This document shows positions 27,025 through 34,800 of a DNA stretch of 64,000 nucleotides, in pieces. Made by a program: the position numbers and the translations under genes. The DNA comes from Tetracentron sinense (lineage: Eukaryota; Streptophyta; Magnoliopsida; Trochodendrales; Trochodendraceae): the NCBI GenBank assembly GCA_015143295.1, contig CM026573.1, positions 6,126,434-6,190,433 of the forward strand. Reading direction: 5' to 3'. Numbering within the stretch: position 1 is the stretch's first letter; each line of letters opens with the position of its first letter. The notes under the pieces were generated by a model. It did not search any database and was not told the origin of the DNA. It saw only the letters and a program-made list of their open reading frames with translations.

Positions 27025-28564
27025 ATATAGAGGGGTTGATTCTTTACGCATTGTGTCCCTTTTAACCCTAGTTAAGATTTATTAACTTAGGAGTTGATTT
27101 TTTAAAATAAAAATCAAGGGTAGATGTATAAACCTTAAGGGTGAGTAAATCTTAACCACGGTTAATGAGCGTTAAAAGGGACATGTGTCAAGCAGGGGAG
27201 GCGCGCCCATTCCACCCAATGGAAGACACGTGGGAAAAATAATCTCCATAATATACATTATAGTTTATTTTAGAGTGGTGATTAGCCTACCCCGCATTTG
27301 ACTGCATAATCAAATGTCTTCCCATTTCATCCCCGTTACTGTGGTTAAGCTTAACCAACTTAAAGTGATCATTATCTTTTTTTTTTCTAAAAACCAAGGT
27401 TAAATAGATGATCTCTAGGGGTGAGTCAATCTTAACCACAGTTGGTGAATGTTAAAAAGTGAAGACCGACATTTTGTTACATAATGAAAATGCACGGTAA
27501 GTTAAGCATTTTCTTTAATTTCTTTTTGAGCAGTTATTAGCGGAACCGGGGGTCCGCTGCTTAACTTACTGCCGTGTCCTTGTGTCCCTTTTAACATCTC
27601 TTTAAACCTAGTTAAGCTTAACTAAATTAAAGTTAAGATTTTTGTATTTTTTTCCTAAAAACAAAGGTTGGATTGCTTGACCCTAGGGGCGAGTGAATCT
27701 TAACCACAGTTGGTGAATGTTAAAAAGTGAGGCATGGACCAATGAAAACCGGCTATTTTGTTACATAATGATAACCGCCAGTAAGCTAAGCATTTTCCTT
27801 TCATTTATATAATGGCTCTATCGATGGACCCATTACTCAAAAAATTAAAATTTCTTGGGGACTACACCCCCGAAACCCCAAGGCCCCATACCCACAATCC
27901 CATTAATTTTCTCAATATATGTACTTCGGCCCGGCAAGGAAAAATTCCTGGCTCTGCCCCTGGTTAGGACCATCTCAATAGATTATTTAACAAAGACACT
28001 TCAAATGGGGTAGGCTGTATCAATTCAAAAAGTAAAAGGAGTACCATGGCTACTTCAAAAATCACAGGTGGTTTCTTGAATCTTATAAAAAAATTCCATA
28101 CAGACACACACACCTAAAGTATTCAACCCTTTCTAAGTCCAAGAACCCCAAATAAAGTAAAATTCAGCATAAAATAAGAAGAAGAAAAAAAAGGGTACCC
28201 AGGATTTTTAAAGGTGAAATTGATGCATATGTGGTCCAGTTAATCTGATTAGAAACACAGGCAGACCAGCACAAGGAAGATTGAATAGAAAGAAGAAGTT
28301 CAAGAGACTTACCTACAATATCTGCTTAGAGTTGTGTAAAGATCGGAGATGTTATGTTCATTTCTATAAACTTTTGCCTGATTAAACAGAAAACGATGAA
28401 GAAATAATCCCAGATAAAAAAGGAAAAAAAAAAAAAAGATATCAGGAAAAAGAGAAAAGAAATACCTGGTCGATGAGCTGATTAGCGATTCTGTAGTAGA
28501 AATTGAGCGGGAATCTGTCCACAGCTCCTCCTCCTGTCTTCTTTCCTGAAACTAAGATTTCCAT
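9771..28564 (-). CDS. AMSH2: AMSH2-like JAMM/MPN+ deubiquitinase, complete, 12 exons
   Basis: Exons in transcript order: 28564-28466, 28377-28313, 26343-26271, 26046-25942, 24562-24525, 23906-23606, 23440-23351, 22803-22741, 22596-22522, 14817-14755, 10725-10673, 9945-9771. All have GT-AG borders and matching phases, giving 1200 nt, 399 aa. Exons 1-4 encode a helical MIT/USP8-dimerisation-like region (FPLNFYYRIANQLIDQ, NISDLYTTLSRYC). Exons 7-12 encode the metalloprotease: Glu in LETCG, then HTHPSQSCFMSSID (HxH, Ser, Asp of the JAMM motif), ending in SNVYINPNLRFEIFDLR. The family cleaves ubiquitin chains, classically K63-linked, on endosomal cargo with ESCRT-III. GAFLKKGTFYVTTLIVPKQE resembles Arabidopsis AMSH2 more than AMSH1/3. 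The protein is shorter than AMSH1/3 (about 507 aa) and an extra middle exon cannot be excluded. Introns 2, 9 and 10 are packed with transposons. Confidence 0.92.
11839..12015 (+). pseudogene. hAT transposase N-terminus with BED zinc finger
   Basis: From ATG 11839 the frame reads lysine-rich sequence and then DGSRHIMK. After a one-base shift it continues as CDLCGIKSNGG and RITRLKEHLTG (11948-12013). CxxC followed by a RLKEHL-type helix is the BED zinc finger at the start of plant hAT transposases. The frameshift makes it a pseudogene. Confidence 0.65.
12332..12631 (+). pseudogene. orphan coding-like exon with QPYLSGATGYD repeats
   Basis: 99 open codons end in TGA 12629-12631 and start just after a TAA. 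The predicted peptide begins GYPPVYDALA, carries the repeat AQPYLSGATGYD twice, then a Gln-rich part (ITTQQQEYVQMY) and a Trp-rich end. I do not recognise a domain. Its position after the BED finger on the same strand suggests the low-complexity C-terminal tail of a hAT transposase. This is inference. Confidence 0.45.
13060..14140. mobile_element. TIR element of about 1.08 kb in AMSH2 intron 10
   Basis: The left end AGTGTAGTCAAGGCGTC and the right end GATGCCTTGATTACACT are inverted repeats, with further inverted similarity inward. No coding sequence. A related element lies at 37556-37980. It starts only about 20 bp after the hAT remnant ends. No convincing TSD was found, so the superfamily is unassigned. 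Confidence 0.6.
13643..14043. mobile_element. nested MITE with about 41-bp terminal inverted repeats
   Basis: The left arm CTAATGAGTCATGCTCATTG continues for about 41 bp. The right arm read inverted gives CTAGTGAGCCATGCTCGTTA and matches over the same length with a few changes. It is 401 bp, non-coding, and lies wholly inside the 13060-14140 element, so it inserted later. Confidence 0.75.
14351..14570. mobile_element. Mutator-like MITE with perfect 9-bp TSD
   Basis: The two arms of about 95 bp are inverted copies: GGGATCGGATTTGGTCTTG at the left and CAAGACCAAATCCAATCCC at the right. It is flanked by identical CAATCTGAT at 14342-14350 and 14571-14579. A 9-bp TSD with long terminal inverted repeats is typical of Mutator-like elements. 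Lies 185 bp from AMSH2 exon 10. Confidence 0.88.
14818..15900. other. AMSH2 intron 9, unassigned part
   Basis: AT-rich intron between exon 10 and the LINE tail. Short open frames only; no recognisable domain or repeat end. Confidence 0.5.
16043..19660 (-). CDS. LINE ORF2: AP endonuclease, reverse transcriptase, zf-RVT
   Basis: An uninterrupted frame of 1205 codons. Residues 1-230 are an APE-type endonuclease with SWNVRGLG, CIQETKLE (catalytic Glu), GDFNSIR and SDHVPIM. Residues about 450-780 are the reverse transcriptase with KAPGPDGF, DFRPISLLG, KIDLEKAYDHV, GLRQGDPLSPFLF and the active site FADDTLIFCG at about 688. Residues about 1080-1150 form the zf-RVT Cys/His region (CFFCLQAEETVDHLLLHC). 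It nicks target DNA and copies its RNA at the nick. There is no RNase H domain after zf-RVT. The ATG overlaps the ORF1 stop (ATGTTAG, 19660-19654). With no internal stop, this is the best-preserved transposon gene in the window; activity cannot be judged from sequence alone. Confidence 0.95.
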   Translation of the reverse strand: MLGPSILSWNVRGLGLEEKQVALKAFVKTKKPMIVCIQETKLEEVSDNTIRDLWDGSTPEWLVIPSLGASGGILLLWDKSRMEVIESELGAYSISILCHLVGDDFKWVFSGVYGPSGGSDDSVFWSELDDVSVRWEAPWCLGGDFNSIRSLRERKGGCVFNAKMRRFGEFIFRQELIDIPLRGARFTWSQSASNLRASRLDRFLLSPAWEAHFPNIIQNALPRPTSDHVPIMLESGNFKGGPSPFRFENMWLEDDRFKAVVAGVWHDIIGWGSASTRFGLKLKALKIKLKEWNREIFGNVQTRIASLLKDIGEIDNFEELGVLSNEEIRAKEEKKAEYLRVLRMEEISWKQKSRVRWLKEGDRNTKFFHRTANSHKKRNFISKLQVDGIWREGQKEIADSVVSFCQELYKEKEEWRPKLDNLSFATISPEQRAALEAPFELEELTAVVRDMVGDKAPGPDGFTIEFYRVCWDIVGYDLLEVLRELFNSGRFDKVLNSTFLVLIPKKEGAVELRDFRPISLLGSVYKIISKVLAVRLKAVMGSIISPEQGAFVGGRQIIDGILIANECLDERIRSKVPGILCKIDLEKAYDHVNWEFLDYVMRRLGFGYKWRHWMKVCISSVSFSILINGCSEGYFHSSRGLRQGDPLSPFLFVIVSEALSRMLSRANGPVFDGFSIGKDNLCISHLQFADDTLIFCGVSGLNLVAIRCLLRCFEAVSGLRVNLGKSEIVPVGEVVEIDRLAAYLGCRVGSLPSVYLGMPLGAGFKAKSVWAPVQERFASRLSGWKSSCLSKGGKLTLIKSTLNSLPTYFLSNFTIPSSVAMSLERLQREFLWKGKDDEFKYHLVAWDSICRPKVGGGLNIKPLVKMNRALLGKWVWRFGEERESLWRSVIVAKYGEVSCWLPSRVKCSHGVGLWKGIMAVAHLVLPNFRFKVGVGLEVRFWKDLWCGPVKLEDDFQNLFRLAADPDALVGSYAELGSAGVVWCPILRRDLNDLEIEELGRLLLRLRSPPLSLQGRDIRIWSRGNAGRFSVRSLFQSLWSVNCAPFPHRLVWNPGIPFKVSFFLWNAALNKILTCDHLQNRGWSLANRCFFCLQAEETVDHLLLHCPFVGEIWGFFLSRVGVDWVFPSSFLSFLSCWSLVSVDSVLEAIWPVLPGAISWSIWRERNRRVFDDSSSSLPRICHRIRRLVADWVSIRRDRVDLGSLLV
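19654..20796 (-). pseudogene. LINE ORF1 C-terminal part, frameshifted
   Basis: Three consecutive minus-strand frames (20796-20581, 20578-19964, 19986-19654) read as one Ser/Pro-rich region interrupted by shifts near 20580 and 19975. No zinc knuckle or RNA-binding domain is visible, so the conserved N-terminal half was lost by 5' truncation. The last frame ends RGRRVPRC and stops inside the ORF2 start. Confidence 0.75.
20801..22521. other. AMSH2 intron 9, distal part
   Basis: AT-rich intron. 21500-22330 has a promoter/leader-like look (a TATATAGAGG run near 22092) that might be an old LTR, but no ends could be matched. No coding domain recognised. Confidence 0.4.
21971..22051. repeat. short tandem repeat, unit about 32 bp
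   Basis: Two and a half imperfect copies of a unit containing GGTTTCAATTTCT and CACGGACAGAGC lie in AMSH2 intron 9. Confidence 0.75.
24989..25135. repeat. CACGA-type microsatellite and derived repeats
   Basis: Four exact ACACG units (near 24996-25015) are followed by degenerate CATGGCACGACACTC and CATGACACGGCAC units. It lies in AMSH2 intron 4. The short pure core with decaying flanks fits a simple repeat or a degraded hAT subterminal region. Confidence 0.7.
25686..25705. repeat. (AT)n microsatellite
   Basis: Short AT dinucleotide run in AMSH2 intron 4. Confidence 0.9.
26839..27962. mobile_element. non-autonomous hAT element with 8-bp TSD
   Basis: Left end TAGGGGCGGAGCCAAGG and right end CCTGGCTCTGCCCCTG are inverted repeats. 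Flanks are GTTATGAC (26831-26838) and GTTAGGAC (27963-27970), an 8-bp TSD with one difference. CAGGGG-type ends and 8-bp TSDs mark hAT elements. The 1.1-kb interior has no transposase. It carries a (TA)n run (about 26990-27015) and two copies of a module with GTTAAGATT...AATCTTAACCAC arms. It lies in AMSH2 intron 2. Confidence 0.87.
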
Positions 28565-29603
28565 ATATATTTTTTTTTTCTCTCTCTTTAATCTAACTGA
28601 AAAATCTTTCTCATCTGAATTCACTTGAAAAGCATTTCTGTGATCCAAGGCCTAAATCAATATCCGCGAAAATGTGAGTGCCACTCGAGAGTGTCGGGAG
28701 TGCAACTAGCTATGAAATGCCCTTTTTAGTTCCTATTTTTACGAGGAATGCCCTTGTGAACGGAGAGTGTAAAGGACACCGAGTAGAAGAGTCTTAGGGC
28801 AATGTTACCTGGTGCATGGGTTCGCCCTGTTCAAATTCAGATCCCCGCACTAGAGTGAACCCGAGGGGTAGGAATTAGAACGAGATTCTCAGTTTGCTTA
28901 GGTTCTTAACCATATAAAAAGTTATTTTAAATACTTATTTTAAAAAGCATAAAAAAAAAAAAAAATGGTTTTATGAGTAATTTGCAAGTTCAAAAGTTAA
29001 AATTTTCAAACTCAAAATATGAATTTACGGAACCTAAAGAAAAATCGTCAAATCCAAATTAAAAAACTATCAAATTAGAGCTATTCGGTTTGGGTAAAAG
29101 GTTTGCCCATTTTCACGAACCGTACAACAAACTTGTTTGCAGTATAGTAGGTAGCCAATTAGGTAACCTGATCTATGCCTTAGCTCGTGTGACTTCTGCT
29201 CTAAAAATCTTGATTGAGCATAGCCGAGCCTAGAGTTGAGCTTCAAATTTTAATCAAGTCGAGCTCAAACTAGACCTTGTTTGATTAGGTTAGTAGAAGT
29301 TTCAGTTCAACTCGAGGCTCGACTTGACATATAATAATTTATTAATAATATATATCATGAACTTGTAACATTCACCAAACTTTTTCACCTTTGTGTATTG
29401 AACATCATTCTAATAAATATAGGCTTTTTGCATAATAGGTGCTAGGTGTATCTTAGTTTGCAAACATACTATCATGTATAACATATTTGCAAATTAATTC
29501 AAGCATTTTCAACTATTAGCCAAAGAATCTCAATTCTTAATTCCATTGTACTTGCATTTATAATTGTTAGTAAAGTGATATTATGCTGATATTTCATGGA
29601 CCT
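28565..29603. promoter_or_regulatory. AMSH2 5' flank and part of AMSH2-PEX14 spacer
   Basis: The AMSH2 ATG is at 28564-28562. On the minus strand a CT-rich leader (about 28570-28600) precedes it, suiting a plant 5' UTR. Transcription start and TATA box cannot be fixed. 29080-29340 contains GAGCTCGAGCTTG-type dispersed repeat text. Confidence 0.45.
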
Positions 29604-29620
29604 AAATATCACGTTCTACC

Positions 29621-29795
29621 ACCTCACCTCGTTTAACGACTGTATGGGCCTTCTCCTTCAAGTACTCCCACCTCACCCCTCTTTTTGAGGGGTGAGTGTG
29701 GTTATAGGCTTGAAGTTGAGATTGTAGGCCGTGTGTGTGTGTGTCTTGTGGGTGTGTGTTGAGTGTGTTTGGTTAGTTCAAATATCAAAAAAAAA
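29621..29795 (+). mobile_element. poly(A)-tailed retroposed fragment with about 16-bp TSD
   Basis: The direct repeat AAATATCACGTTCTACC occurs at 29604-29620 and again at 29796-29812. The 175 bp between them end in a GT-rich stretch and an A run (about 29786-29795). A long TSD plus poly(A) shows L1-driven insertion. No tRNA-like promoter boxes are visible, so it may be a 5'-truncated LINE end rather than a SINE. Confidence 0.85.
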
Positions 29796-29812
29796 AAATA
29801 TCACGTTCTACC

Positions 29813-29935
29813 CACAACTTGCTCCAATGGTAAGGTGTGGGCTCTCTTGTGAGAGAAGTCATGAGATCTATTCTCGAAGTGATGACTTGTAAGTGGTCCA
29901 CTCCATGATATTAACCACTAACTTATATTACTAAC
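29813..29935 (+). mobile_element. SINE-like sequence
   Basis: Starts around CTCCAATGGTAAGGTGTGGG (box A-like) and resembles the SINE at 51388-51546, which has CTACAATGGTAGGGTGTGG and the same following order of motifs. No A tail or TSD of its own is visible. The retroposed fragment to its left inserted at its edge. Confidence 0.6.
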
Positions 29936-29940
29936 ATAGG

Positions 29941-30480
29941 TAGGGACAAAGCCAGGAATTTTTCATTGGATGGGCTATAATACATGTATAAAAAAAATTT
30001 GATTTTAGGGTATGGAATTTGGGGGTTTGGGGGCGTAGCCCCTGAGAAATTTTTTTTTTGGTAGTTTTTTTTTCCCAGTAATGTCTTTGAGGTCGCCATG
30101 TGTCTCTATTCATACCCCTTAATTGTGGTTAAGATTCACCCACCTATCCTTGGTTTTAAAAAAATATATCAAATTTCTTTTCGAACCCTAGTTTAAAATT
30201 CACTAACTCCTAAGGTTAAAATTTAAATACTTTTTTCTAAAAATCAAGGATAAGTAGGTGAACCTTGAAGATTGGGTGAATTTTAACCATAGTTAAGGGG
30301 TGTCAATAGGGACATGTGGCAACCTCAAGGGCATAAGGGGACTTCATTGGGGGGCCCACTTTATATATGACAAAAAAATTTGGAGGGGGGGGGGCACTAT
30401 ATTATATAGGACAAAAAAAATTGGGGGGGCCAAGTATACTAAAAAAAAATTAATTTAATTGAGGGGCCCACTATTCATAC
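29941..30480 (-). mobile_element. hAT-like non-autonomous element, inverted relative of 43830-44237
   Basis: Begins TAGGGACAAAGCCAGGAA and over about 360 bp matches the reverse complement of 44237-43850, including CCCCTGAGAAA, GAGGTCGCCA and the TTAACCA/TGGTTAA arms. Poly-G (about 30385-30394) and A tracts follow. The right end is uncertain and no TSD was identified. Confidence 0.65.
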
Positions 30481-31846
30481 TACTACATTAATGAGGATTC
30501 ACAAAAAAATTGAACATGGGTAAATGATATCGTTAGCAAAAGAAAAACATTATCAAATGTAACCCTTCAATGAGACTCATAAATTCCTTTTTCTTTTTTT
30601 TTTGCCTTTTTCTTTTCTCTTAAAATCTCACCATTCCCATTTTTGCTGGTTACCCTAATCCTTAGGTACCGTCCTCTTTTTTCTCCTTTCATCTAAAAAG
30701 TTAATTTGGTAAAGTAATATGATACCTATCAAATGTATTAAAGGTAGTATATAGACTTCATCAACAAATTTGTATTTATTCCAACAAAATTGGAAGGAAA
30801 AAGAGAAAAAATGAGAAAAATCCAGGAGTCTCTTTGCAAGGGCAATTTTGGTAATAAAATAGGAAGTATTTAGTCCACCATATGTCACAAGGGTATTATA
30901 GTTACTTTAATGAGGTTATTTGTCTAACGGTTGAAAATGAGTTAATTTACCAATCTTGTGTATTTGCAAATTAAGATAAATGTAGCCATTGATAAGCAAA
31001 ACCCCCTTAAATATAGGGTAGTTTAGTAATCTTCAAAAGGGACAAATCATTAAATGGATAAAATAATAAGTACAAAAAAAGTTAAACTGTATTTCTTATC
31101 TTCTATATTTAGTGATTTATCTCATATGGAAAGATTAAACTACCCTTAACTTTACTGAATTTTATAATTAATATAATAACAGTAAAAATGTCGGGTGAAT
31201 GTTATTAGATTCACTAGTCCAGTGAATGTTAACATTACCCATATATAATATATTAAGTATACAAGTGAAGTAATAGTAAACCCTACCTTCTAATCACAAA
31301 ACCCTCTCCCGTTCAGTTCAAGTCCTCGTCCATGGCCTGTTGCCAATGTGGAACAGGTGGAATGAAAAGAAGACAATGAGGATGCATTCTGCTAGAAGTG
31401 GAAGGTCGAGCTCGGTGATTTTGAAGTGAAGGAGGATGCTGCAGAAGATGCACGATGCTTCCATTTCAACTCTCTACAAACACTATTTTGCAGTCAATAA
31501 TCATCAATAACAACACTTCTCTTGTGTTGTTGCCCAAATGTGGCATAGAAGGGCCACACCAGCCATTGGGTGAACTACCTAAATCTTGTGTTCTCGTGTG
31601 TTATCTATGTATTTGCAGGTTCTTTTCACTACAGATCACACACAAACAAGTCCTGTAATTGAACATGCCCATCGTTGAAAAATTAATAGATACAGAAAAT
31701 GTTTGAGGCCAAATTTTTTATATACCATGTTCATCCCTGTAATTGAACATGAAAACATCTGATAGAACATAAGCCTACCATTATCACCATCTTTGGTATA
31801 TGTATATCCCGACTGCATGCCCATTACATAATCAGATGACCCCACC
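30481..31846. other. AMSH2-PEX14 spacer and PEX14 3' flank
   Basis: AT-rich, no recognisable gene. It should include the PEX14 3' UTR (minus strand, below 31847). Confidence 0.45.
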
Positions 31847-34800
31847 TCAGTTCCCCTCATAACCATTCTCATGTTCTTCTATCTCATTTAAGTTCGGCCC
31901 TGAGCTCCCGTTGTTGATCTCCACTTCACCTCCTGATTCAGATATTTTTGTGATCTTCTGCAACTGATCCATTTCCTCTGAAGGTTGTGCCAGCAACCGC
32001 TCATCGCCTGGTCCTGGTCCCTCTTTCTGAATCAACTGTTTCGGCTGTCGGATGGCTGCAGCTGCTTCGGCCATAACAACAGGTGGTGGCTGGGGTGGGA
32101 CCCACGCACGCTGAACTGGTCGCTCATTGGTCATTGCAGAATATGAGGTTCTCCTTAGTTCATCCTCAGGTTCAATTTCTGTGATTCTGACATTTTTCCG
32201 CTGCCACCAAGGAGACGAATTGTCACCATTCAAGTGAGAGATGGACCCATTACCTTGTAACCTGGAATTTGAGCTTTCAACACTCGCTTGAGACTGAAGA
32301 CCATAACTATAGCTGTTTTGAGTCTGACCGACCTCCCAAGGCTGTTTGGAAGCAAAAGAAGGATAAATAAATTAATCACCTCAAACTAGTGTAAACACAC
32401 TTATTTGATATTTCCAGGCCTATTTTCTATCACAGATTCTTTTAATATACTAGAGAACAAGGACAATATTCAAGAGTTAAAACGGCCAAATCATCAAAGG
32501 GTTCTGTTTATATACTTCAGAGTTTGTGTTTCATGAAGCGTGTTCCAATTTTGTGCCATGCCTAACAACCCACCAGATCAGATGCATTCTTTTGAACAGT
32601 CGGGTGCTCTAAGAGGCCATGACACCCTCGTTACCCCCCCCCAAAAAAAAAAAAAAAAAAAACTCTTAATATCTATAATGGTTATGATAATTTGATCCTT
32701 TTGGACTCTGGCCTATCCAAGAGATGGAATCAATAAATGATAGCGCGAGTCAAAGGAATGGCTCCCATTATGAGAGTGGACACTAGAGACCTTTCATTGA
32801 CCACCATGCTGTTATAAGTCTTTGAAAACAGCAGTAAATTGTCAATAATTTATCAATCCGAAATATATTCAGCCATAATTCAAGTGTTGCAGTTCTCTTT
32901 CCTCAATAGATCTCCTACTCAATTCAGGCAAAGTCCCCCTGTATTCAACTATGTAAGATAAATTTTAGAAAAAAATAAATGAAATACATGCAATTATCGA
33001 AAAGGCAAACCTTGGTTTTAGGTGCTAAGCGAGGATTCGATGGTGGCTGATTAGGGTTCGGAGGTAGATCGTTGATGTCCTGAAAATCAGACCAGAATGA
33101 GATAAGGATTAATATTAAACACAACAAAACAGGTCAAATACAATGAGAAGCTGGAGGAAGAAGTGGATTTACTTTGATGCCAGGAGGTTTCTCCCCTCTT
33201 TGTACCATAGCCATGATCTGCAAAATCAAAATTTGGAATTTAATACCAGAACTTCTTTGGAGCACTAATAAATTAGTGAAAAGTAACTATGTGACAGCAC
33301 CAAGGATAAAATACGGTTTCGGGGGATGTAACGGTCCCAACCGAAACCTATATGTATCGGTTTCTAGCGATACATATAAAATTTTATTTTTTAAGAAAAA
33401 TCAAATGAGTTATAAGAAACAAATATAAAGTCGCGGGAAGCGCCTCAAAAAGAAAGTAGCAAACAAAATTACAATTATACAATGAATTAAAGCATGAATA
33501 ACTAATAAACGATACGTATCGCCCGTTTTGTATCAGTATAAATATCGTATAAGGGACTACTGATACCTATACGTATCGCCAATTTCGTATCGGTTTCGAT
33601 GATTTTTATTTCCATGGACAGCACAAACTAGGTATACAGTAGTATGGCATCTACAGTGCATGACATGCACATACTCTTCAATTCCACAGTCTCGAGGCAA
33701 TTGCTTATTTCCCCCTGTACTAAAAAGATTCCGACAATATGCCCAACATTATCTTATCAATATACGTAATCCTCAGGTATAGTATTTTTCGGATTACCGT
33801 AGTATAATATTTATTCTCTGGCTTCACATTTCGTCAAACAGAAAAAAATATCGAAACATGCTATACAACGATGACCAACCCTGGTCATTACTTCTTAAAT
33901 CCTCTGGATCTTGCATACCCTATGTGCTGAACCTCCCATTTCACTTAGTACGAAACTAATTTGGAGTAGTTGCTTGGACTTGCCCTTATGGCACCTTAGT
34001 GGCTACCTGGTCTGGCTGTGTGTCTGTGTGTTACATGATATCATTTCAACCAAAAAAAAAACTAAGGTCATCAATAACATGGATCAAATAGCCATCAGGT
34101 GAGCCGAGATTCAGTCAATGAGACACTGTCGTTTAAAGCTAACTAGCAGAATATTCCCTGCATTTCATCCTAGCAGTGACAACCCTGTAGTTACCCCTCT
34201 TTACATTGAAAGCACCCCGGGAAGTGAAGAAATGATAATGTGATATCAATCCCAAACAAATATCTGAAAAAAATAAAAATCTTCATGCAAAGATATTCTA
34301 CATAAAATAGAGGTCTTGTCCACTGAATTCCCAATAATCCTCTATATAGTATATACCAGTTCTTTCCAACTATGCACCAGAAGGGAAATAAATTTGAGAG
34401 ATGAGAATTGTCTTAAAGCTAATGGAAACAGTTATGCAACAAAGCTTGCTATGGGCTTAAGCCCGACATTTGTATAAATAGCATATATTAGTTCTATCAT
34501 CTATGTTTCAAATAATAAAGAGTGGAATGCTTCTCCTGGTTGATTTTTTTTTTTTTTAAGTCAGAAGGAACTACACCCGAGGATTATTATGAAAATAAAG
34601 TACTGTTGTAAAAATGTGCTTTATTAAAATAATACTTCATTTCCAAAATATTGACATGAAAATATGAGCAAGATTAGCGAGCAACGAAAAGATCAAGAGA
34701 GTTAATTACCTCCATATATGACTTTGGGTGTGGTGCAACAGAGGGTTCCACAGATGCAGGTGCTGATGAAGGTCTCACTGTATAGAAAACTCCAGTTATC

